DNA from: Aquisalimonas lutea
GTDB lineage: Bacteria > Pseudomonadota > Gammaproteobacteria > Nitrococcales > Aquisalimonadaceae
Assembly (NCBI RefSeq): GCF_030409225.1
Contig: NZ_JAUFPK010000001.1
Location: 185,238 to 249,237 of the forward strand
Reading direction: 5' to 3'
Length of the DNA: 64,000 nt
Shown here piece by piece: positions 57,441 through 64,000 of this stretch. The notes beneath the pieces were generated by a model. It saw nothing but the letters and a program-made list of their open reading frames with translations, was not told the origin of the DNA and made no database searches. Position 1 is the first letter of the stretch. Each line of letters opens with the position of its first letter. Position numbers and translations under genes: made by a program.

Positions 57441-58237
57441 GCGACCGTTTCGCCGCCGACTGGCTCGCCCTGCGCGAGGCCGCCGATCGCGACGCCCGGG
57501 CCGAGGCGCTGCTGACCCCGCTGCGGGCGCACCTGGGCGAGCGGCCACTGCAGATCACGGACCTGGGCGCGGGTACCGGCGCCAACCTGCGCTACCTGGC
57601 GCCGCGCCTGCCGGGGCCGCAGTCGTGGACCCTGGTCGACCATGACGCGGAACTGCTTTCCCGGGCTCGCGCGCCGGGACCCGACGTGCAGGTCCAGTGC
57701 ATGGCGGCGGATCTCGCAGCGACCCCGCTACCGGGCGCCCGCGCTGCCGACCTGGTGACCGCCTCGGCCCTGCTGGACCTGGTCTCGCAACCGTGGCTGG
57801 ACGCGCTCGCCGGCGCCTGCCGGCAGCAGGCAAGCGCGGTCCTCCTGGCGCTGAGCTACGACGGGACCATCCACTGGCAGCCCGGCATCCCGGACGACGA
57901 GATGGTCCGCGAGCTCGTCAACTGCCACCAGCGTCGCGACAAGGGCTTCGGCCCCGCCCTGGGACCCGAGGCCGGAGCGGCGGCGGAGGCCTGCTTCCGC
58001 GCGCACGGGTTCACCACCTGGCTGCGGGCGAGCCCGTGGTCGCTGCCGCCGGCCCGTGCCCCCCTCCAGCACGCCCTGGTGGAGGGCTGGCTGCACGCCG
58101 CCCGCGAGCAGGCTCCGGAGCAGGCGCCGCGATTGAAGGCCTGGGCGCGCAGCCGCCGCGACGCCGTCGCGGCGGGCACGCCCTCGCTGCGGGTCGGCCA
58201 CGTCGACCTGCTGGCACTGCCTCCCGGGCCGCCATGA
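57437..58237 (+). CDS. class I SAM-dependent methyltransferase
   Basis: A 266-residue protein. The SAM-binding motif ITDLGAGTGANLRYLAPRL is at about residues 40-58, with LVDHDAELL (motif II acidic residue) and VTASALLDLVS (motif IV). The C-terminal half is unusual for the class and carries a Ser/Ala-rich cap. Target unknown; from position a small molecule or lipid-linked sugar made by the cluster. GTG start and four-base overlaps on both sides. Confidence 0.85.
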   Translation: MSDRFAADWLALREAADRDARAEALLTPLRAHLGERPLQITDLGAGTGANLRYLAPRLPGPQSWTLVDHDAELLSRARAPGPDVQVQCMAADLAATPLPGARAADLVTASALLDLVSQPWLDALAGACRQQASAVLLALSYDGTIHWQPGIPDDEMVRELVNCHQRRDKGFGPALGPEAGAAAEACFRAHGFTTWLRASPWSLPPARAPLQHALVEGWLHAAREQAPEQAPRLKAWARSRRDAVAAGTPSLRVGHVDLLALPPGPP

Positions 58238-59130
58238 CACGCCGCACCGGCCTGCTGCTGCGGCTGTCCGTGAGCATCGCCCTGCTGGTGGCGGTGGCGA
58301 CCGTGGTGGATACCGACCGCCTGCTGGGCCATCTGCATGCATTCCACCCGGGCTGGACCGCCCTAGCGCTGCTGCTCATGCTTGTGCAGCACGGCATCTC
58401 GGCGTGGCGCTGGCGTTTCACCGCGCACCGCCTGGGCGTGGACCTGCCCCGGGGGACGGCCGTGCGCGAGTATTTGCTGGCCGGCTTCGTCAATCAGGTC
58501 CTCCCGGGCGGCGTGCTCGGGGACGTCTCCCGGGCCTGGCGGCACGCCCGCGGCTCGGGATCCGCGGCCGCCGCCGTCTACGCGGTGGCGCTGGAGCGGG
58601 CCTCGGGTCAAGCGGTCATGGCGCTGCTCGCCGCCCCGGCGCTGCTGACCCTGGGCGGCCTGGTCCCTCCGGGCATCGCCTGGCCGGCGGCGGCAGCGAC
58701 GGCAGCGGGCGCGCTGGTGGCCGCCAGGTGGCTGCCCGAGCCGCCCGGCACGGGCGCCGGCGGCTTCCTGCCGGCGGTCCGGCAGGCCCTCGTGGCCCGG
58801 GCGGCGCTGCCCGTGCAGCTGCTGAGCTCGGCCCTGGTCGTCGCCACCTACCTCGCAGTCTACTACGCGGCCGCCCGGGTCATTGGCGCGGACATTGCCG
58901 GGGCCACGCTGCTGCCCCTGGTTCCCGTCGTACTCCTGGCCATGCTGGTGCCGGTCACCGTCGCCGGCTGGGGCTTGCGCGAGGGTGCCGCGGCGCTGGT
59001 GTGGGCGGCGGCCGGGCTGGACCCGGCCCAGGGCGCCGCCATCGCCGTGGCCTACGGCGTGCTGGTTCTGCTGGGCAACCTGCCCGGGGCCCTGTGCCTC
59101 AGTCCCCGCCGGATGCGGGGCGACCGGTGA
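58234..59130 (+). CDS. flippase-like UPF0104 / lysylphosphatidylglycerol-synthase-TM protein
   Basis: A 298-residue membrane protein with about eight helices. Family marks include WRWRFTAHRLGVDLPRGTAVREYLLAGFVNQVLPGGVLGDVSRAWR (split over about 53-100), the LERASGQ segment, and VTVAGWGLREGAAALVWAA near the C-terminus. UPF0104 proteins are the flippase or scaffold-like part of MprF and relatives and often sit with glycolipid genes. It may move the cluster product across the membrane. Its last 32 bases overlap the convergent RibD-type gene. ATG overlaps the methyltransferase stop. Confidence 0.83.
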   Translation: MTRRTGLLLRLSVSIALLVAVATVVDTDRLLGHLHAFHPGWTALALLLMLVQHGISAWRWRFTAHRLGVDLPRGTAVREYLLAGFVNQVLPGGVLGDVSRAWRHARGSGSAAAAVYAVALERASGQAVMALLAAPALLTLGGLVPPGIAWPAAAATAAGALVAARWLPEPPGTGAGGFLPAVRQALVARAALPVQLLSSALVVATYLAVYYAAARVIGADIAGATLLPLVPVVLLAMLVPVTVAGWGLREGAAALVWAAAGLDPAQGAAIAVAYGVLVLLGNLPGALCLSPRRMRGDR

Positions 59131-59959
59131 AGATCCCGGAAAGCAGGAAATCGAACAGCACGTCGTCGCCGAGGCGGAAGTTCCGGCACGCCGGCCGCAT
59201 GGCCTGGTCCATGGTGGCGATGGGCGGCAGGCTCAGGCCGGGGCGCCCGGAGCCGATCACCACCGGTGCCACGGTGACGTGCAGGCGATCCAGCACGCCG
59301 GCGGCGAGGAACCGCGACACCGTCTGCCCGCCGCCCTCGATGAGCACCCGCTGCCGGCCGTGCCGCCGCAGGAGGGCGAGGACCTCCCCCGGGGCGAAAC
59401 CGTCCTCGCCCGCCGGGAGCACGGCCCGTTGCGTCTCCCCGCCGGGCTCGGGCTCGGCGCGGCTGCGGATCAGCAGCGTCGGCCCGGCGCCGTCCCGGAA
59501 CAGCCGGAAGCCGGTGTCCAGCCGGTTGCGCGGATCGAGGACCACGCGCAACGGCTGGTCCCCCGGGACTTCCCGCACCGTCAGGCGCGGGTTGTCCGCG
59601 ACGATTGTCCCGGGGCCGACCACCACGGCATCCGCCAGTGCGCGCAGCCGGTGCAGATGACGGATGTCCTCGGCGCCGGTGACAAATCGCGAGTGGCCGG
59701 AGTCCGTGGCGATGTGGCCATCCAGGCTCTGGCCGAGCTGGGCGATGGCATAGCAAGGTTGAACCGCCAGCGGCAGGTAGAGGTCGAATAAATGGTGTGC
59801 CTCGGCATTCACCGGCAGCAGGGGCTTCCAGTGGCCACCCGGCAGGACCCGGATGGCGTCCTCGCCGCCGGCGCGCAGTACGTCGTCGTCCGTGCCGGGG
59901 CAACGGGCCTTGCACCGGCGAATCAGGTCCCACGCAGTGGCGGCGTCAATCGGGTCCAA
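59099..59959 (-). CDS. RibD C-terminal-type reductase
   Basis: A 286-residue protein. Residues 65-280 form the dihydrofolate-reductase-like RibD_C domain: IAQLGQSLDGHIATDSGHSRFVTG (split at the glycine), ADAVVVGPGTIVADNPRLTVR, RVLIEGGGQTVSRFLAAG and VIGSGRPGL. The N-terminal deaminase domain of RibD is absent; instead 65 residues with no recognised motif. RibD_C reduces a ribosylamino-pyrimidine with NADPH in riboflavin synthesis; free-standing copies also act on other pterin-like compounds. It faces the UPF0104 gene with a 32-base tail overlap and is divergent from the GTP cyclohydrolase II gene. Confidence 0.83.
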   Translation of the reverse strand: MDPIDAATAWDLIRRCKARCPGTDDDVLRAGGEDAIRVLPGGHWKPLLPVNAEAHHLFDLYLPLAVQPCYAIAQLGQSLDGHIATDSGHSRFVTGAEDIRHLHRLRALADAVVVGPGTIVADNPRLTVREVPGDQPLRVVLDPRNRLDTGFRLFRDGAGPTLLIRSRAEPEPGGETQRAVLPAGEDGFAPGEVLALLRRHGRQRVLIEGGGQTVSRFLAAGVLDRLHVTVAPVVIGSGRPGLSLPPIATMDQAMRPACRNFRLGDDVLFDFLLSGIFTGRPASGGD

Positions 59960-60068
59960 GATCGGTCTCCCTGCCCCCCGGCCGCATCGCGTCCGGAGGA
60001 ACGGCTGTCAAACTTACGGTACACTGCGGTGGATCGAAGCACATCAGTACAAGGATTCGACAGAACAT

Positions 60069-61190
60069 ATGCAACAGGCTGAACGTGCCATTTTCGATCT
60101 CCGCCGCGGGCAGCCGGTACGCATCACCGACGGCGAGTGCGACGTGCTGACGCTGGCCGTGGAGAGCCTCACGGAGGAAAGCCTGGCGCGCCTGCGCGGG
60201 ATGTGCAACGGGGCCCCGGCGCTCGTCATTACGGCCAACCGCGCACGCACCCTGGATCTCGACCCCGGGGACGCGCCGGCGGTACGCCTGGCGCTGCGCG
60301 AGGACGCCGCCACCGCGGACATCCATGCGCTGGCCACCGCCGTGTGCAGCGACCCCGCGGACCATTCGCTGCACCCGACAACGGTGCCCGCCGCCCGCGC
60401 CGAATATGCGGCCACGCACATGGCGCGCGCCGGGAAGCTGCTGCCCGCGGTGATCACCATCCGCGCCCGGGGCACGGACGCGACCGGGCTCGATCGCCTG
60501 GAGAGCGACGGCACCATTCTTCACGTCACCGCGGACGAGGCGCTCACGGTTCCGACCACGCCCTGGCTCGATCCGGTGCATGTCAGCGATGCCCGCGTCC
60601 CGCTGGCCGATGCCGACAACACCCGGTTCCTGCTGTTCCGCGAGGCCAACGGGCTGCACGAGCACGTTGCGGTCGTCATCGGCGAACGCGGGCAGTGGCC
60701 CGACCCGGTGCCCATCCGGATGCACTCGGCCTGCCTCACGGGCGATCTGTTCGGCAGCCTGCGCTGCGACTGCGGCGAGCAGCTGCGCAACAGCGTGCGC
60801 ACCATCGATGCCGCCGGGGGCGGCGTGCTGCTGTACCTGGCCCAGGAGGGCCGCGGCATCGGGCTCGCCAACAAGCTGCGCGCCTACAATCTCCAGGATG
60901 CCGGCATGGACACCCTGGAGGCGAACTGCTCCCTGGGATTCGGCGCGGACGAGCGCCACTACGACGCGGCCGTGGCCATGCTCCGGCACGTGGGCGTCGA
61001 GCGCGTCTCGCTGCTCACCAACAACCCCCTCAAGATCGGCGCCCTGGAGGAAGGCGGCATCACCGTCGCGGACCGCCAGCCCCTGCACGGCTCGCTCAAC
61101 CCCCACAACGTGCGCTACCTCAACACCAAGGCGGAACGTTCCGGCCATTGGCTGGACGAGCTCTTCGCCCGGGCGCTGCCGGACGAGTGA
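60069..61190 (+). CDS. ribA: GTP cyclohydrolase II with degenerate RibB-like N-terminal domain
   Basis: A 373-residue protein. The C-terminal domain (about 195-373) has the zinc cysteines in HSACLTGDLFGSLRCDCGEQ, the catalytic segment AQEGRGIGLANKLRAYNLQD, and the GTP-loop LLTNNPLKIGAL, so cyclohydrolase II looks active: it opens GTP to the 2,5-diamino-pyrimidinone that starts riboflavin. The N-terminal 190 residues resemble DHBP synthase (AIFDLRRGQPVRITDGE) but lack the acidic REDEGDL metal site, so it is probably non-catalytic. ATG at 60069. Its usual riboflavin partners ribB, ribE and ribH are not adjacent, while a RibD_C gene is. Confidence 0.88.
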   Translation: MQQAERAIFDLRRGQPVRITDGECDVLTLAVESLTEESLARLRGMCNGAPALVITANRARTLDLDPGDAPAVRLALREDAATADIHALATAVCSDPADHSLHPTTVPAARAEYAATHMARAGKLLPAVITIRARGTDATGLDRLESDGTILHVTADEALTVPTTPWLDPVHVSDARVPLADADNTRFLLFREANGLHEHVAVVIGERGQWPDPVPIRMHSACLTGDLFGSLRCDCGEQLRNSVRTIDAAGGGVLLYLAQEGRGIGLANKLRAYNLQDAGMDTLEANCSLGFGADERHYDAAVAMLRHVGVERVSLLTNNPLKIGALEEGGITVADRQPLHGSLNPHNVRYLNTKAERSGHWLDELFARALPDE

Positions 61191-61268
61191 TCCGCCGGGG
61201 GCGGGCGTCCGAATGCAAGAGGCGTCCGGGCCCGCGTGGGTGCGGGCGGGATCGCAGGGGTCGCGACC

Positions 61269-61339
61269 GTGGGAGGGGCTTCAGCCCCGAATCCAGGGCC
61301 CGGGGCGCTGCGGGAAGTCGCGGCTGAAGCCGCTCCCAC
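61269..61339. repeat. REP-like inverted pair (BIME-like)
   Basis: GTGGGAGGGGCTTCAGCCCC at 61269-61288 and, inverted, the 22-base unit at 61318-61339. Reverse-complemented, the second unit differs from the first at two positions, and each unit is itself a hairpin (GGGGC-TTCA-GCCCC and GCGGC-TTCA-GCCGC), so the differences keep pairing. GTGG-tailed palindromes of this kind are widespread REP elements in gammaproteobacteria. It lies between the end of ribA and the convergent FkbM gene. Confidence 0.8.
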
Positions 61340-61368
61340 AGCCATGCGAGCCGTCCGCCGTCGCAGGG

Positions 61369-62187
61369 TCAGTCGCGACCCGCCTCCGCCCCATCAGCGC
61401 GCAACGCATAGATATCCCCCGAGGCCGCCCCGTCCGCGCCGCCCGCGAGCCAGGCATCGATATCCGCGCCGTCGTGCCAGTGCGGCCATCGATACCGCCG
61501 GCCCTCGCCGATGATGACGTTGAAGCGGTACGCGCCGAGCTGCCCGAGACGCGCCACGCAGGACCGGGCGATGTCCAGGCCGCCGGCGACGAACTCGAAC
61601 GACAGCGCCGCCAGCGGGCGGCTCAGCCCGGCAAGCACCTGGGCCTCGTAGCCCTCGACGTCGATCTTGCAGAACGCCGGCTCGCCGTACTCCCGGATGA
61701 GCTGGTCCAGAGTGACCACGGGAACGGTGACCGTCCCGGGCCACGTCACCCGCCCGAAACCGGCGTTGGCCGCGTGCACCGCCGATCGCCAGGGGGCGCT
61801 CATGGACGACACGGAGGGATGGGATAGGCTTACGGCCAGGACGGCCTGCCCGGAGGCGGCGCCGACGGCTTCCGGACGGATGGTGACCGCCGGATGACGG
61901 CCGGCGATGCGCTGCAGCCACCGGCGGATCAGCGGCTGGGGCTCCAGCGCCACCACTCGCGCCCCCAGGCCCGCGAAAGCCATGGTACGGTCCCCCAGAT
62001 GGGCGCCGATGTCCAGGACCAGGGCACCCGGCCGGATCCACGGTCGGTACATCCGCCGCAGGGCCTGCTGGCGCCCCGGGCGCCAGTAGATCAGAAGCGA
62101 CCGCAGAAGGCCCGGGACGCCCCGGAGCCCGGAACGTGTTTCCTTGCTGGACACAGCGGGCCTCCCGTTTGCTCCACCCCGCGACAT
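61369..62187 (-). CDS. FkbM-family methyltransferase
   Basis: A 272-residue protein. The SAM-binding motif is LVLDIGAHLGDRTMAFAGLG (about 55-74) with VVALEPQP (motif II). The FkbM pattern continues with VPVVTLDQLIREYG and FCKIDVEGYEAQVLAGL. The C-terminal part is a variable cap. FkbM methyltransferases modify sugars, lipopolysaccharide or secondary metabolites; target unknown. N-terminus to about residue 30 is basic and the start (62187) could lie further in. It faces the ribA gene across the REP pair and diverges from the diguanylate cyclase. Confidence 0.85.
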   Translation of the reverse strand: MSRGGANGRPAVSSKETRSGLRGVPGLLRSLLIYWRPGRQQALRRMYRPWIRPGALVLDIGAHLGDRTMAFAGLGARVVALEPQPLIRRWLQRIAGRHPAVTIRPEAVGAASGQAVLAVSLSHPSVSSMSAPWRSAVHAANAGFGRVTWPGTVTVPVVTLDQLIREYGEPAFCKIDVEGYEAQVLAGLSRPLAALSFEFVAGGLDIARSCVARLGQLGAYRFNVIIGEGRRYRWPHWHDGADIDAWLAGGADGAASGDIYALRADGAEAGRD

Positions 62188-62219
62188 GGATCACGGGCGA
62201 CGTTCAGGGGATCGATTAT

Positions 62220-62346
62220 CCTGGTTTCCTGTAACCCAGGTTCGTTGGATTTTGCCTGCCCTCTGGGGCATCGAGGCAAAGTCGTCGGTCCGGCGGCGTA
62301 GCGCGCGCGACGGCGAGGCAGCGAGATCGGATTACAGGGAACCAGG
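62220..62346. repeat. nested inverted repeat in divergent intergenic region
   Basis: Outer arms CCTGGTTTCCTGTAA (62220-62234) and TTACAGGGAACCAGG (62332-62346) pair over 15 bases with one mismatch. Inside, a TTTGCCT ... AGGCAAA pair (about 62251-62281) encloses GCCC/GGGC. It occupies most of the 187 bases between the divergent FkbM and diguanylate cyclase genes and ends just before the ribosome site of the latter. Confidence 0.55.
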
Positions 62347-62374
62347 TCGGCAGGGCAGGAACAAGGATCGTGTG

Positions 62375-63973
62375 ATGACAGGGACATCAGGGGGAACACC
62401 GCCGGGGGGCCGGCCGGGGAGCGCCGTCGATATTGCCGGGCTCCACCGGGCCTGGGACCAGGTCGCCGACAGCGGCGACGGCATCGGCCGCGTCCATGAA
62501 CGGGCGGCAGCGCTGGCGGATACCGCCCGGGCGGCGGGCGAGCCGCGCATCGCCGAGCTGGCCGTGATGGTCGGGCTGCTGTGCGAACCCGTAGTCAGCG
62601 GTGAGGAGACGGTTACCCGCGAGTTCCGGTCCACCGTGAACAACTACATCGAGGCCCTGGACCGGGCCCACGAGGAGCGTGAGCGCGCGGCGGAAACCGA
62701 GGAGCACACGCCGGTCGCCCACGGCCGCATCTGCCTGCTGGCGGACGACGGCGACCACGGCATCCAGGAGCTGATCCGCCAGCTGGAGCACTTCGGCTAC
62801 ACCGTCGTCCTGGCGGCGGACGACGCGGGCCTGCTGGACGAAGTCCGGCGGGTGGTGCCCCTGGCCGTCATTGTCGACCACGATCACTTGCCCAACGACT
62901 CGGTACTGGGCCAGCTCCCGGCCCCGCTGCGCCGGGCGGCCGGGGACAACCTGCCCGTCCTGGCGCTGAGCTCCTCCGGCGGCATGACCTACCGGCTGTA
63001 CGCCGCCCGGGCCGGCATCCAGGTCTACCTGGTGAAGCCGGTGAGCACCCATGACCTCATCGACCAGCTGGAGCAGTTCGCGCCGGCCACGCCGCCGGAG
63101 CCGCTGAGCATCCTCCTGGTCGAGGACAGCCGGACGCAGGCCACCTACTTCGCCTCCATCCTGGAGCAGGCCGGAATGCGCGTGCGTACGGTGGCCGATC
63201 CCCTGCGGGTTCTCGATACCCTGCAGGAGGAGTCCACGGACCTGATCCTGATGGACATGTACATGCCCCAGTGCAACGGCCACGAGCTCGCCCGGGTCGT
63301 CCGGCAGGTACCGCGCTACGCCAGCATCCCCATCGTGTTCCTGTCATCGGAGACCCAGGTGGACCGCCAGCTGGATGCCATGAGCCGCGGCGGCGACGAT
63401 TTCCTGGTCAAGCCCATCGAGCCCGGCCACCTGATCCGCTCGGTGGCCATCCGTGCCGAGCGGGCACGGACCCTGCGCTCCCTCATGGTCACGGACAACC
63501 TTACCGGGCTGCTCAACCATACCCGCATCAAGGAAGAGCTGGACAACGAGGTCAACCGGACCCGGCGCCGCGGCGGTACGCTGGCGTTCGTCATGCTGGA
63601 CATCGACCACTTCAAGGCGGTCAACGACAGCCACGGCCACCCGGCCGGCGATGCCGTGCTCCGCAGTCTGGCGCGCCTGCTGCAGCAGCGGCTGCGCCGC
63701 TCCGACGCCATCGGCCGCTACGGCGGCGAGGAGTTCGCCATCATCATGCCCGACGCCGATGCCGAAAGCGCAGCCGGCGCCCTGGAGAGCATTCGCCGCA
63801 GCTTCGCCAGCCTCTATCACGACGGCCACGATGGCCCCTTCCGCGTGACCTTCAGCGCCGGCGTGGCCGCCTTCCCCGCCCACGAAACCCGCGACCGGAT
63901 CACCCTGGCCGCGGACAGCGCCCTGTACCGGGCAAAGGAGCAGGGCCGCAACCGCATCGTCCTGGCCGAGTAG
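62375..63973 (+). CDS. two-receiver diguanylate cyclase
   Basis: A 532-residue protein. After a helical N-terminus (about 1-110) come a degenerate receiver domain (about 115-240; VIVDHDHLPND at the acceptor strand, LVKPVST), a second receiver (about 246-365; ILLVEDSRTQ, acceptor Asp in LILMDMYMPQCNG, LVKPIEPGH), then a GGDEF domain (about 370-530) with YGGEEF and an RxxD inhibitory site (RRSD) five residues before it. It should make c-di-GMP under receiver control. AAGGA lies seven bases before the ATG at 62375. No kinase is adjacent. Confidence 0.9.
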   Translation: MTGTSGGTPPGGRPGSAVDIAGLHRAWDQVADSGDGIGRVHERAAALADTARAAGEPRIAELAVMVGLLCEPVVSGEETVTREFRSTVNNYIEALDRAHEERERAAETEEHTPVAHGRICLLADDGDHGIQELIRQLEHFGYTVVLAADDAGLLDEVRRVVPLAVIVDHDHLPNDSVLGQLPAPLRRAAGDNLPVLALSSSGGMTYRLYAARAGIQVYLVKPVSTHDLIDQLEQFAPATPPEPLSILLVEDSRTQATYFASILEQAGMRVRTVADPLRVLDTLQEESTDLILMDMYMPQCNGHELARVVRQVPRYASIPIVFLSSETQVDRQLDAMSRGGDDFLVKPIEPGHLIRSVAIRAERARTLRSLMVTDNLTGLLNHTRIKEELDNEVNRTRRRGGTLAFVMLDIDHFKAVNDSHGHPAGDAVLRSLARLLQQRLRRSDAIGRYGGEEFAIIMPDADAESAAGALESIRRSFASLYHDGHDGPFRVTFSAGVAAFPAHETRDRITLAADSALYRAKEQGRNRIVLAE

Positions 63974-64000
63974 TCGCGGGGTCCCGCCGGGTTGCCCCCG

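Overview
The window is high-GC, densely packed, single-chromosome-style bacterial DNA without rRNA, tRNA, CRISPR, prophage or insertion-sequence genes. The gene families (FabA/FabB unsaturated fatty acid pair, DusB, YajG, YcgN, MtfA, BioC, ComF, RF-3, a coxBA/coxC/SURF1/CtaA/CyoE block in the pseudomonad order) point to a gammaproteobacterium. Acidic low-complexity tails and linkers on exported proteins would suit a halophilic or haloalkaliphilic lineage such as the Ectothiorhodospiraceae. That placement is inference from gene content, not from a marker gene.

Layout. 1-1540: alpha/beta hydrolase (cut by the edge) coupled to an SDR. 1783-8128: propionyl-CoA-synthetase-like enzyme, a Pat-type protein acetyltransferase, and an Aer-like chemoreceptor behind a near-perfect sigma-28 promoter. 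8278-14512: DUF2726 protein, 2-hydroxyacid dehydrogenase, DusB with a short J-domain protein, EamA transporter, a J-domain/HNH overlap pair, and lipoyl synthase. 14789-19890: PhoH/PIN ATPase, chalcone-isomerase-like protein, phosphoesterase, DUF3108 and YajG envelope proteins, divergent shikimate-kinase-like enzyme. 19917-24267: a c-di-GMP-type signalling pair (HDOD/GAF/degenerate kinase, then REC-PAS-GGDEF-EAL). 24305-31752: DUF4139, retropepsin-like, MtfA, TraB, RF-3, TspO, YcgN. 31745-34679: NtrC-type regulator with its sensor kinase. 34859-38105: DUF4168, fabA, fabB, OmpA-like lipoprotein. 38141-46384: aa3-type cytochrome c oxidase with heme A synthesis and assembly genes; CoxB carries a fused cytochrome c and ctaG/cox11 is missing. 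46584-54080: bioC, comF, DUF3634, MscS-type channel, malic enzyme, DUF4870. 54077-61190: an unusual block of CDP-alcohol phosphotransferase, dehydrogenase, catalytically altered PTPS/QueD homolog, glycosyltransferase, methyltransferase, flippase-like membrane protein, RibD-type reductase and GTP cyclohydrolase II. 61369-63973: FkbM methyltransferase and a two-receiver diguanylate cyclase.

The strongest unexplained structure is a pair of dispersed intergenic elements, 14523-14761 and 28684-28910. They share a nearly identical core of about 160 bases holding four hairpins. Each core is enclosed by perfectly complementary arms (37 and 33 bases), but the arm sequences of the two copies are unrelated. 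Core loop and stem changes between copies keep the fold (UGCG versus UUCG tetraloops). This looks like a structure-selected RNA or single-stranded DNA element. The second lead is the 54-61 kb block, which combines pterin/flavin-type precursor enzymes with lipid and sugar enzymes in tightly overlapping genes.
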